Part shown: positions 23,144-29,857 of the stretch, in pieces
Position numbering within the stretch: position 1 is the first letter of the stretch
Layout of the letters: each line of letters begins with the position of its first letter
Assembly: GCA_947626485.1 (NCBI GenBank)
Contig: CANQSG010000004.1
Location: forward strand, 1-31,859
Length of the DNA: 31,859 bases
Source: an uncultured Clostridia bacterium
Lineage (GTDB): Bacteria > Bacillota > Clostridia > Oscillospirales > Acutalibacteraceae
Reading direction: 5' to 3'
Position numbers and translations under genes: made by a program
Notes under the pieces: generated by a model
Databases searched by the model: none
What the model was told of the DNA's origin: nothing
What the model saw: only the letters and a program-made list of their open reading frames with translations

Positions 23144-23947
23144 TCAGCCCAACAATACGTCGAGCAGCATCATAACGGCGAAGCCGAGGAGAATGCCGGC
23201 GGTGGCGAAATAGGGCTTCGACGCGCGCTCGCGCTGACACTCGGGGATGAGCTCGTGGACGGCGACGAGGATCATGGCGCCCGCCGCAAACGCGAGGGCA
23301 TAGGGCAGGACGGCCTCGGTGCAGACGACGAGCAGCGCGCCGACGACGCCCGCCGCCGGTTCGACCATGCCGGACGCCTGCCCGACGAGAAAGCTTTTGC
23401 CGCGCGACCAGCCCTCGCGGCGCAGCGGCAGCGAGACGGCGGCGCCCTCGGGAAAGTTTTGCAGCCCGATGCCGACGGCGACCGAGATCGCGCCGGCGAG
23501 CGCTTCCTTCGTGCCGCCGCCGTTTTGCAGCGCGCCGAAGGCGACGCCGACCGCCAGCCCCTCCGGGATGTTGTGCAGCGTGATCGAGAGCACCAGCAGC
23601 AAAATGCGGTTTTGCCGCTCGTTCGGCGCCCCCTGTGCCCGCCCTGCCCGCCGCCGGGCGCAGCATACGGCCTTGTCGCAGCCCCACAAAAACACCGCCC
23701 CGAGCAGGAAGCCCACCGTCACGATGCAGGCGGGCGGCAGCTGCGCGGCGACCTCGGCGCGTTCGATGGCGGGCTCGAGCAGCGACCAGAAGCTCGCCGC
23801 GATCATCACGCCGGCGGCAAACCCGAGTAGCGGGTTGAGCGCTTTCGGGGTTGGGGATTTGAAAAAGACGACCGTCGCCGCCCCGAGCGCCGTCACAAGA
23901 TAGGTGCCGAGCGTCGCGGCGAGCGCCGCCAGGACAAACGGATTCAT
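23144..23947 (-). CDS. ZIP-family divalent metal transporter
   Basis: The 267-residue, about eight-helix protein carries the ZIP metal-binding motifs in TM4 (ITLHNIPEGLAVG) and TM5 (IGLQNFPEGAAVS), with a loop containing RRRAGRAQGAPNERQ between TM3 and TM4. ZIP proteins import Zn2+ and other divalent metals (ZupT-type). The TM5 motif has Gln in place of the usual His, as also seen in the GufA-like branch. GCAGGAGGTG is a very strong ribosome binding site for the ATG. The gene is monocistronic. No metal-responsive operator was recognised. Confidence 0.9.
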   Translation of the reverse strand: MNPFVLAALAATLGTYLVTALGAATVVFFKSPTPKALNPLLGFAAGVMIAASFWSLLEPAIERAEVAAQLPPACIVTVGFLLGAVFLWGCDKAVCCARRRAGRAQGAPNERQNRILLLVLSITLHNIPEGLAVGVAFGALQNGGGTKEALAGAISVAVGIGLQNFPEGAAVSLPLRREGWSRGKSFLVGQASGMVEPAAGVVGALLVVCTEAVLPYALAFAAGAMILVAVHELIPECQRERASKPYFATAGILLGFAVMMLLDVLLG

Positions 23948-24044
23948 AACACACCTCCTGCTTTATTCTATTGCCGCGCGGACAAATCGGTGCAGGTTTT
24001 CCCGCGTCCCGCCTTTTTTCCTTTCCGCGCCGGAAAAATCGCGC

Positions 24045-24087
24045 AAAAAAAACCGCCCGTTTCCGGTCGGGCGGAACGGGCGGTTTT
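24045..24087 (-). terminator. Terminator of the repressor gene
   Basis: A ~15-bp stem with a single bulge (24049-24064 with 24073-24087) and an 8-nt loop. On the minus strand it ends in eight T. It insulates the ZIP gene from repressor transcription. Confidence 0.9.
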
Positions 24088-24103
24088 CGGTTGGAAATTC
24101 GGG

Positions 24104-24796
24104 TCAGACCTCGCGGATGAGCAGGCGGGGCACGCCGAGAATGCGGCAGTGCTCGAGCTTTTCGCCCTCGATGCGGGTGGGCGGCACGGCGGGATTGACC
24201 GGCACGAGCCGCATCCAGTCCTCGCCGTCAACGTACTCGACCCGCTTGAGGGTGGCGAGGTCGTCCTCGTAGAGCACGGCGCCAATCTGGCCGCTGTGGT
24301 CGAGGGTCGCCTGCTTCAAAATGAGCACTCGGTCGCCGTCCTGATAGGTCGGGTACATGCTGTCCCCCTTGACCTTCAGCACGAAAAAGTCGGATTTTTC
24401 GCGGCCGCGCAGGAAGGAGGTCGGAATGTCGATGGTCTCGCCGACCGCGTCCTCGAGGGCGACGCTGTCGTACCCCGCGGCGATCTCGCCGATGACGGGA
24501 AAGGTGACGAAGGCGTCGGTCACGTTGGGGGCGGGGAACTTCGCCCAGCGCCCCGGCGTGCTGCGCTCCTTCGGCACGTCGTCCCCTGCGAGCCAGTCGG
24601 GGTCGACGTCGAAAATTTCGGCGATCGCCCGCAGGGTCGGGAGCTTCGGCGCCATGAGGCCGTTGGCATACCGGCTGATCGTCGCCGCCGCCAGCCCCAG
24701 CTTTTTCGCCAGGGTGTAGGTGTTTTCCGAGGATTCGTGCAGCAGCTCGGAGAACCGCGCCGCGAAAAGTTTGACGTCTATGTTCGCTTTTTGCAT
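24104..24796 (-). CDS. LexA/cI-like self-cleaving repressor (HTH + S24 peptidase)
   Basis: The 230-residue protein has an XRE-type HTH (~27-62: YTLAKKLGLAAATISRYANG) and a C-terminal S24 domain. An Ala-Gly cleavage site is visible at 107-108 (IAAGYDS), the catalytic Ser146 in KGDSMYPTYQDGD, and Lys184 in ATLKRVEY. This is the architecture of phage repressors that self-cleave when RecA is activated by DNA damage, releasing their operators. GAGGCG precedes the ATG at 24796. It is divergent from the lysis cassette, and five TTGC-N5-GCAA palindromes lie between them, one over its own promoter. Inducibility is inferred from the family. Confidence 0.9.
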   Translation of the reverse strand: MQKANIDVKLFAARFSELLHESSENTYTLAKKLGLAAATISRYANGLMAPKLPTLRAIAEIFDVDPDWLAGDDVPKERSTPGRWAKFPAPNVTDAFVTFPVIGEIAAGYDSVALEDAVGETIDIPTSFLRGREKSDFFVLKVKGDSMYPTYQDGDRVLILKQATLDHSGQIGAVLYEDDLATLKRVEYVDGEDWMRLVPVNPAVPPTRIEGEKLEHCRILGVPRLLIREV

Positions 24797-24903
24797 GAAT
24801 TTCGCCTCTTTCCGCCCGCGCAAAGGAAATTTCCGCCCGGCGTTTTCGCCGCCGTCGGTTTTTGCGCGGTGCAAATGAAGAATTGCCGCCGTTATCTGCT
24901 TTC

Positions 24904-24932
24904 AATATACCACATCCCGTTGCAAAAAGCAA
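24904..24932 (-). promoter_or_regulatory. Repressor promoter
   Basis: On the minus strand, TTGCTT (24932-24927), a 17-bp spacer and TATATT (24909-24904), with TGTGG before the -10 (extended). An operator at 24920-24932 includes the -35, which indicates negative autoregulation. A further operator (24862-24874) lies in the leader. Confidence 0.65.
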
Positions 24933-24972
24933 CAACTTTTTTTGCGAATTGCAAGAACTGTTGCGAAAGGTA

Positions 24973-25001
24973 TTGACAAACGGCAAATTTTCTGCTACAC
25001 T
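24973..25001 (+). promoter_or_regulatory. Lysis-cassette promoter
   Basis: TTGACA (24973-24978), a 17-bp spacer and TACACT (24996-25001). Transcription should start around 25008, within the operator at 25006-25018. The leader to the first well-supported gene is about 140 nt and contains another operator at 25067-25079. Confidence 0.7.
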
Positions 25002-25097
25002 AAGATTGCAAAACGCAATCGACGGGACAGAAAAAAGCGGGCAAACCTCTTTTTTTACCCTTAAAATTGCATAATGCAACAATCGGCGCAGGAAATA

Positions 25098-25157
25098 ATG
25101 AAAAGCAAAACGAAACGCAACAAAGTGAACGGAAAGGAGGGAGAAGGGTATGTGTGA
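25098..25157 (+). CDS. Possible 19-residue leader peptide
   Basis: An ATG at 25098, preceded by GCAGGAAATA, opens a 19-codon Lys/Arg-rich frame (MKSKTKRNKVNGKEGEGYV) whose stop overlaps the next start in another frame. Its 3' half is the purine-rich ribosome binding site of the following gene, so the composition may be accidental. Confidence 0.2.
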   Translation: MKSKTKRNKVNGKEGEGYV

Positions 25158-25365
25158 GGTGTGTCAATTCGTGCACTGTCCGGGCGGCTGTCCGAACGCG
25201 CCGGAGCCCGTCGCCGTCGCCTGCTGTCGACAATGCGGGGCGGCGCTTTATGCGGGCGACGACTGCTATCGCATCGAGGGAGAATATTGGTGCGAGGAAT
25301 GCGTCGACGAGTGCCGCGCGGTCGCGGAGGACGAGCTGTCGGATTATCAGGCGCCGGAGGATTGA
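25150..25365 (+). CDS. Small Cys-rich, probably zinc-binding protein
   Basis: The 71-residue acidic protein has twelve cysteines, with CxxC pairs at MCEVC, CRQC and CEEC plus further Cys at the N-terminus and DEC. This is a rubredoxin/zinc-ribbon-like pattern that could hold two metal ions. AAGGAGGGAG is a strong ribosome binding site. It is the first clear gene behind the operator-controlled promoter. Similar tiny Cys-rich proteins are frequent in Clostridia prophages and of unknown role. Confidence 0.75.
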   Translation: MCEVCQFVHCPGGCPNAPEPVAVACCRQCGAALYAGDDCYRIEGEYWCEECVDECRAVAEDELSDYQAPED

Positions 25366-25392
25366 CCGGCAAAACGCGAAAGGAGCGAGAAC

Positions 25393-25548
25393 ATGAAGGG
25401 AAATTATCATTGTCGGTATTGCGGGTGCGGCTGCGCCGACCCCGACCGGGTCTGCAACAACTGCACCATGAAGCGCATGCTCATCCGGGAGATCAAGCGG
25501 ATGCTGCACGGCGTCGCGGCGGCACGGGACGCGAGGCGGCGGGCATGA
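25393..25548 (+). CDS. Very small zinc-ribbon-like protein
   Basis: The 51-residue product has an N-terminal Cys cluster (MKGNYHCRYCGCGCADPDRV then CNNC), followed by a basic helix (MKRMLIREIKRMLHGVAAAR). Four or more Cys and one His suggest a single zinc knuckle with a nucleic-acid-binding tail. AAAGGAGCGAG precedes the ATG. The stop overlaps the next gene's ATG (ATGA), which strongly supports it as a real, cotranslated gene in the cassette. Confidence 0.65.
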   Translation: MKGNYHCRYCGCGCADPDRVCNNCTMKRMLIREIKRMLHGVAAARDARRRA

Positions 25549-25820
25549 GCGCGCAAGTGCTTTTCGACGCGCTGCTGCGCGCCGGCGGGCTTGCGACGGC
25601 GGCGGGCGCCCTCTTCGGCGTGCTGGCGGCGGTGGGGCGGTGGCTGCGGCGGCAGCACGAGCAGGACGCCGAAATTCAGGCGATCCAGCGGGAGCTGACC
25701 GTCGTCTGCCGCGGCATGTTCGCCTGCCTTGACGGGCTCAAGCAGATGGGCTGCAACGGGACGGTGACGGCGGCGCGCAGCGAGCTCGAGACCCATCTCA
25801 ACGAAAGCGCGCACCATTGA
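25545..25820 (+). CDS. Holin-like small membrane protein
   Basis: The 91-residue protein has one hydrophobic segment (~13-33, GGLATAAGALFGVLAAVGRW), a basic RR boundary and a charged cytoplasmic helix (QHEQDAEIQAIQRELTVVCR), then GLKQMGCNGTV. The arrangement matches small proteins encoded just before endolysins in Clostridia phages, which may be holins, antiholins or spanin-like partners. The start is set by the ATGA overlap with the preceding gene. It lies 17 bases before the endolysin. Being in a cassette with a second, r1t-type holin, it could be the regulatory partner. Confidence 0.65.
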   Translation: MSAQVLFDALLRAGGLATAAGALFGVLAAVGRWLRRQHEQDAEIQAIQRELTVVCRGMFACLDGLKQMGCNGTVTAARSELETHLNESAHH

Positions 25821-25837
25821 CGCGAAGGAGGAACCGC

Positions 25838-26548
25838 ATGAACGCACCGTATCAGGGAAAATTCAAGGTGACGCAGCGCTTCAAGGGCGCCGCGCACGAC
25901 GGGCTCGACCTCGTCGGGCTCGACAGCAAGGAAATTCACGCGACGGTCGACGGCACCGTCGTCTTCGCCGGGTGGGAGAACCCGCAGAACCCGAAGCAGG
26001 GCTTCGGGCAGTACGTCAAAATCCTGCGCACCGGGACGAACGAGGGGTATTATTACGGCCACCTGTCGGTCGTTTCGGTCAAGGTCGGCGACGTCGTCCG
26101 CTGCACGCAGGTCATCGGCCTCGAGGGCAGCACCGGGCGCTCGACCGGCAGCCATTGTCACTATTGCGTGCGGGTCAACGGCAAGTATCAGGACATCTGC
26201 CGTTTAAGCGGCATTCCGAACACCGAGGGCGGCGTCTTTGACGACGGCTATCGCGGCGTTTGCGCCACTCCGGGGGACGCGAACCGCTATGTCGTCGGCC
26301 TTGTCTACAAGATCAACACCGCCCTCAACGTCCGCACGGGCGCCGGAAAGGATTACCCCGTCAAAGCGCGCGACGAGCTGACGACCGACGGCAAGCGGCA
26401 CGCGAACGCAGGGCGATACGCCGTGCTGCGCGCCGGGACGCAGGTGCGGTGCCTCGAAATCAAAGACGAGGGGACGGCGCGGCGCTGGATGCGCATTCCC
26501 TCGGGCTGGGTCTGCGCGCGGGAAAACGGACAGGTTTATATTGACTAA
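25838..26548 (+). CDS. M23-family peptidoglycan endopeptidase with SH3 domain (endolysin)
   Basis: The 236-residue protein has an N-terminal LytM/M23 metallopeptidase domain (~1-135) with the zinc ligands His20 and Asp24 (AAHDGLDLVG) and the HxH pair His106/His108 (GSHCHYCV), plus YYGHLS. A C-terminal bacterial SH3 domain (~155-236, YKINTALNVRTGAGKDYPVK then WMRIPSGWVC) should bind the cell wall. There is no signal peptide, so export would depend on a holin, as for phage endolysins. GAAGGAGGAA fits the ATG at 25838. A close paralogue lies at 30817-31512. Confidence 0.9.
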   Translation: MNAPYQGKFKVTQRFKGAAHDGLDLVGLDSKEIHATVDGTVVFAGWENPQNPKQGFGQYVKILRTGTNEGYYYGHLSVVSVKVGDVVRCTQVIGLEGSTGRSTGSHCHYCVRVNGKYQDICRLSGIPNTEGGVFDDGYRGVCATPGDANRYVVGLVYKINTALNVRTGAGKDYPVKARDELTTDGKRHANAGRYAVLRAGTQVRCLEIKDEGTARRWMRIPSGWVCARENGQVYID

Positions 26549-26579
26549 GCCCGCGAGCACGGGGGGAAGGAGGAAGAAT

Positions 26580-26783
26580 ATGAAGGAACGATTTTTCTGT
26601 TGGCTGAAGGCTGCCGGGGTGCGCGCGGTCAAAACCTTCGCGCAGACGGCGGTCGCGACGGTCGGCACCGCGGCGGTGCTCGGCGAGGTCGACTGGCTCC
26701 TGACCGCCAGCGCCGCGACGCTCGCCGCCCTGCTCTCGCTGCTGACCTCGGTCGCCGGTCTGCCCGAGCTGCGCGACGAATAA
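26580..26783 (+). CDS. r1t-type phage holin
   Basis: The 67-residue protein has two hydrophobic segments (~17-34 and ~40-58) with the characteristic KAAGVRAVKTFAQTAVATVG start and LLSLLTSVAGLPE end of the r1t holin family. Such holins form membrane lesions that let the endolysin reach the wall. GGGGAAGGAGGAAG is a strong ribosome binding site for the ATG at 26580. It is the last gene of the cassette and is followed by a terminator. Confidence 0.85.
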   Translation: MKERFFCWLKAAGVRAVKTFAQTAVATVGTAAVLGEVDWLLTASAATLAALLSLLTSVAGLPELRDE

Positions 26784-26817
26784 GCCGCCGCGAAACGGAC
26801 GGTTTCGCCCGCCCGCA

Positions 26818-26849
26818 ACGCAAAAAGCCCGGAAAATCCGGGCTTTTTT
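26818..26849 (+). terminator. Terminator of the lysis cassette
   Basis: GCCCGGA (26827-26833) pairs with TCCGGGC (26837-26843), extended by an A-run/T-run and ACGC/GCGT, giving a very stable bidirectional terminator with six T. It closes the cassette and can also end the convergent glycosidase transcript. Confidence 0.92.
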
Positions 26850-26865
26850 GCGTGATAATAAGCTG

Positions 26866-28272
26866 TTATCCGATTTTGAAAATGCGGGCGGTGTGGGGCG
26901 GCATGGAGAAGGAAAGGTCGCCCGCGAGGTCTTTTTTCGCCCAGAGATCGCGCACCCGCGCGCCGTTTGTCGCCTCGTCGACCTTTTCCTCGGTCTCGCC
27001 GAGGTTGAAGGCGCCGAGAGCGGTGGAGCCGTCGGCAAGCGCTTTTTTGTAGACCACGAGCCGCCGGTCGCCCTCGTCGATCGACTGGCAGAGCACCGGC
27101 ACGGCAAAGGCGCAGTCCTGATTGACGGCGAGGATCTCGTCGTTGCAGTAGAGGGACAGCTCGAATTCGGAAACCTTGTCGAGGCGGGTGCTGATCTGCA
27201 GCGGCGAGCTGAAAAAGGCGCGCAGCGAGAAGACGGCGATCTGCTCGTCCTCGCTCAGGCTGCTGCCCCAGACGATCCAGCCGGTGTCGAGCATGTCCCA
27301 ATCGTAAAAATGCCCCTTGCGAATCGGGTTTGGCCGCTCGGTGTAGCCCCGATAGACGCCCAGAATCGTCCCGAATTTCCCGTCGGAATCGGAGTTGCAG
27401 CGGTAACTGCAACAGTTGTTTTCATAATATTCGTGGAATTCCGGCAGGGCGTGCACCGTGACGCAGAAGGCGAAATCGCGCTTTGCCGACGCGAGGCACC
27501 GGCGCATCAACTCGGCGTTTTCGGGGTCGCAGGGCGTCCAGTCGTATTTCAGATAGTCGAAGCCCCAGTCCTCCCACTGCCGGACGTTGTTCTGCTCCTT
27601 GTGGACGACGCCGATGCCGCCGTTGGTGTCGGGATAGCGCGGGTCGGGGTCGCCGACGGTGCAGCCGGGGATGGACTTGAATTCCTTCGGGCAGCCCCAG
27701 GCCGTCAGCATCGGGGTCGAATAGATTCCCGCTTTGAGCCCCAGCGCGTGAATGCGGTCGCACATCTGCGCCATGTCGGGGAATTTTTTGTTCGGCTGGA
27801 TCGCATCGTACTTCCCGCCGTAGCAGCACTGCCAGCCGGAATCGGTGTTGACGTAGCTGTACCCGAACTCGCTGATCCCGCTTCGCACCATGCGTTCGGC
27901 GGTGTCGATCATCTGTTCCTGCGTCACGTCGGCGCCGAAGGCGTTGTAGCTCGCAAAACCGAGCAGCGGCGTCGGCAGCAGGGTGCCTTCGCCGATCTCA
28001 AATGTGACGCGCTTTTCGGCTCTGCCGAGCCGGTTGCGCGCCGTGAAGCGCACGGTATAATCGCCCGCCTGCTCGACGCACCCGGTCACGATGCCGTCGC
28101 GCAGCGTCAGCCCCTGCGGCAGGCCTTGCGCCGTGATTTCGACCGGCCGCTCGCCCGAGACCGGCACCCGCAGAATGACGGGCTTGCCCGGCGACGCGCC
28201 GAACAGGTCGGCAAGGTTGATCTTCGGCGCGCCCTCGAAGGGCTTGACGATTGCAATTTCGGTAGTATGCAT
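26866..28272 (-). CDS. GH27-like alpha-galactosidase-type glycosidase
   Basis: The 468-residue protein has an N-terminal beta domain (~1-100) and a GH27/clan-D TIM barrel beginning LGFASYNAFGADVTQEQMID, with YVNTDSGWQ, GLKAGIYSTP and the nucleophile Asp in FDYLKYDWTPC. A C-terminal beta domain ends the protein. Family members hydrolyse alpha-galactosides or alpha-N-acetylgalactosaminides with retention. No signal peptide is present, so it should act on imported sugars or glycosides. AAAGGAGTGA fits the ATG at 28272. It has its own promoter but is also in line with the ABC operon upstream. Exact substrate is unknown. Confidence 0.8.
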   Translation of the reverse strand: MHTTEIAIVKPFEGAPKINLADLFGASPGKPVILRVPVSGERPVEITAQGLPQGLTLRDGIVTGCVEQAGDYTVRFTARNRLGRAEKRVTFEIGEGTLLPTPLLGFASYNAFGADVTQEQMIDTAERMVRSGISEFGYSYVNTDSGWQCCYGGKYDAIQPNKKFPDMAQMCDRIHALGLKAGIYSTPMLTAWGCPKEFKSIPGCTVGDPDPRYPDTNGGIGVVHKEQNNVRQWEDWGFDYLKYDWTPCDPENAELMRRCLASAKRDFAFCVTVHALPEFHEYYENNCCSYRCNSDSDGKFGTILGVYRGYTERPNPIRKGHFYDWDMLDTGWIVWGSSLSEDEQIAVFSLRAFFSSPLQISTRLDKVSEFELSLYCNDEILAVNQDCAFAVPVLCQSIDEGDRRLVVYKKALADGSTALGAFNLGETEEKVDEATNGARVRDLWAKKDLAGDLSFSMPPHTARIFKIG

Positions 28273-28296
28273 GGCGATCACTCCTTTGTTTTCCTT

Positions 28297-28325
28297 ATCA
28301 TACGACATTTTCCGGAAAATTGCAA
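28297..28325 (-). promoter_or_regulatory. Promoter of the glycosidase gene
   Basis: On the minus strand, TTGCAA (28325-28320), a 17-bp spacer and TATGAT (28302-28297). The spacer includes a TTTTCCGGAAAA palindrome that could be an operator. No terminator is seen between the ABC ATPase gene and this promoter, so read-through is possible. Confidence 0.62.
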
Positions 28326-28343
28326 GGGACAAAAAATGCGCCT

Positions 28344-29126
28344 TTATTTCGAAAAATTGCGGAGGAATTCGCGCAGGCGCGGGTGGGTGGGGTGGTCGAT
28401 GACCTGGTCGGGCGGGCCCTGCTCGCAGACGACGCCGCTGTCCATAAAGAGCACCTGGTCGGAGACCTCGCGGGCGAACGCCATTTCGTGGGTGACAATG
28501 ATCATCGTCATGTTGCGCTGGCCGAGCGCCTTGATGACCGCGAGCACCTCGCCGGTCAGCTCGGGGTCGAGCGCCGAGGTCGGCTCGTCGAAGCAGAGGA
28601 TGCGGGGGTTCATCGCGAGGGCGCGGGCGATGGCGACGCGCTGCTGCTGACCGCCCGACAGCTCGCAGGGGTAGTTTTTCAGCTTTTCCGAAAGGCCGAC
28701 GCTCTCGATCAGGCTGCGGGCTTCGGCGTCGATCTCCTGCAAAATTGCGGCCTTTTTCGCGGCGTAATCGGGGCGGCGTTTCGCCTGCAAGCGCAGCGCA
28801 AGGGTGACGTTGTCGAGCACGTTGTATTGCGGAAAGAGGTTGAAGGACTGGAACACGAGGCCGAAATTCAGCTGGCGGTCGCGTTTTTCCGCCTTCGTCA
28901 GGTTGGGCGCCTCCGCCGCGTCGAAAACCGGCTTGCCCTCGACGAGGATGCGCCCCCGGTCGGCCTGCTCGAGCTGGGTGATGCAGCGCAGCAGGGTGGT
29001 TTTTCCGCTGCCGGAGGAGCCGATGATCGAGAGGATCTGGCTCTGCTCCATCGAAAACGAAATGCCCTTCAAAACCTCGGTGCGGCCGAAGCGCTTGTGA
29101 ATGTCCCGGACTTCCAAAACCGGCAT
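28344..29126 (-). CDS. Amino-acid ABC transporter ATP-binding protein (GlnQ type)
   Basis: The 260-residue ATPase shows Walker A GSSGSGKTT, the Q-loop in FGLVFQSFNLFPQ, the signature LSGGQQQR, Walker B ILCFDEPTSALD and the switch His in IVTHEM. VFQSFNLFPQYNVLDNVTLA is typical of polar amino-acid importers. It powers uptake through the adjacent permease. AGGAGGGAAAAC-type sequence precedes the ATG at 29126, 16 bases after the permease stop. All catalytic motifs are intact. Confidence 0.95.
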   Translation of the reverse strand: MPVLEVRDIHKRFGRTEVLKGISFSMEQSQILSIIGSSGSGKTTLLRCITQLEQADRGRILVEGKPVFDAAEAPNLTKAEKRDRQLNFGLVFQSFNLFPQYNVLDNVTLALRLQAKRRPDYAAKKAAILQEIDAEARSLIESVGLSEKLKNYPCELSGGQQQRVAIARALAMNPRILCFDEPTSALDPELTGEVLAVIKALGQRNMTMIIVTHEMAFAREVSDQVLFMDSGVVCEQGPPDQVIDHPTHPRLREFLRNFSK

Positions 29127-29142
29127 GGCAGTTTTCCTCCCG

Positions 29143-29787
29143 TCACGAATGGAAATAGCTGAGCTTCTTTTCCGCCCAGTTCAGCAGCAGCGTCAGGATC
29201 CCGTTGAAGGCGAGATAGAAGACCGCCGTGTAAAAGAGCGGCCAGATCAGTCCCTTCTTGATGAGCGTCTCGCCCGCCCAGATGATCTCGTAAACCGAAA
29301 TGACCCGCGCGAGCGCCGTGTCCTTGACGAGGGTGATGAGCTCGTTGCCCATCGGCGGGACGATCTGCTTAATCAGCTGGAGCAGGACGACGCGGAAGAA
29401 GACCTGCGGCCGGCTCATGCCGAGCACCTGCCCCGCCTCGTACTGCCCGCGCGGGATCGACTGGATGCCGCCGCGGTAAATTTCCGAAAAATAGCAGGCG
29501 TAATTGATGACAAAGGTGATGAGCGCCGCAGTGAAGCGGGGCAGGGGCTTCAACCCGAAGAGCAGGCCGGGCCCGTAAAAGACGATCAGAATTTGCAGCA
29601 TCAGCGGCGAGCCCCGGATGATCCAGACCACCGTGCGCACCAGCCACCGCAGCGGCGTGAAGCGCGTCATCGAGCCGAGGCAGATGAGCAGCCCGAGCGG
29701 CAGCGCGAACAGCAGGGTCAGCGCAAACAGCTGCCCCGTCGTGACGAGGCCGTCGAGCAGGCTTAAGGTGACATCCCAGAATGACAT
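29143..29787 (-). CDS. Amino-acid ABC transporter permease
   Basis: The 214-residue His/Glu/Gln/Arg-type permease has five hydrophobic segments and the EAA loop (GQYEAGQVLGMSRPQVFFRV). The start of the family TM region is visible as LLDGLVTTGQLFALTL and later RGSPLMLQIL. A single permease gene implies a homodimer with two copies of the ATPase. The ATG at 29787 has GGAGGG upstream. It follows the binding-protein gene, separated by a hairpin. Confidence 0.93.
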   Translation of the reverse strand: MSFWDVTLSLLDGLVTTGQLFALTLLFALPLGLLICLGSMTRFTPLRWLVRTVVWIIRGSPLMLQILIVFYGPGLLFGLKPLPRFTAALITFVINYACYFSEIYRGGIQSIPRGQYEAGQVLGMSRPQVFFRVVLLQLIKQIVPPMGNELITLVKDTALARVISVYEIIWAGETLIKKGLIWPLFYTAVFYLAFNGILTLLLNWAEKKLSYFHS

Positions 29788-29811
29788 CCGATTTCCCTCC
29801 GCAAAACCGCG

Positions 29812-29835
29812 CAAGGCAGGGCGAACCCTGCCTTG
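29812..29835 (-). terminator. Intercistronic stem-loop between binding protein and permease
   Basis: A perfect 10-bp stem (29812-29821 with 29826-29835) with a CGAA/TTCG loop. Only a short T-run follows on the minus strand (GCGCGGTTTTG), so it is probably a partial terminator or mRNA 3' end stabiliser that keeps binding-protein levels above those of the membrane subunits. Confidence 0.65.
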
Positions 29836-29857
29836 TCTGGCAACCTTTTTTCGGTTT

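Larger units (their letters stand above)
24862..25079. promoter_or_regulatory. Array of five identical-type operators between repressor and lysis cassette
   Basis: The 13-bp palindrome TTGC-N5-GCAA occurs five times: 24862-24874, 24920-24932, 24942-24954, 25006-25018 and 25067-25079. All eight fixed bases match in each. Such a site should occur by chance far less than once in this 354-base interval. The second copy covers the -35 of the repressor promoter and the fourth covers the start region of the cassette promoter; centres 2 and 3 are 22 bp apart, i.e. on the same helix face. The interval 24797-25149 otherwise contains only promoters and perhaps a short leader frame. Confidence 0.88.

Noticed and set aside
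26848..28650. A 600-codon plus-strand frame opposite the GH27-like gene
   Set aside because: It is antisense to a clear glycosidase with catalytic motifs and crosses into the ABC ATPase gene.
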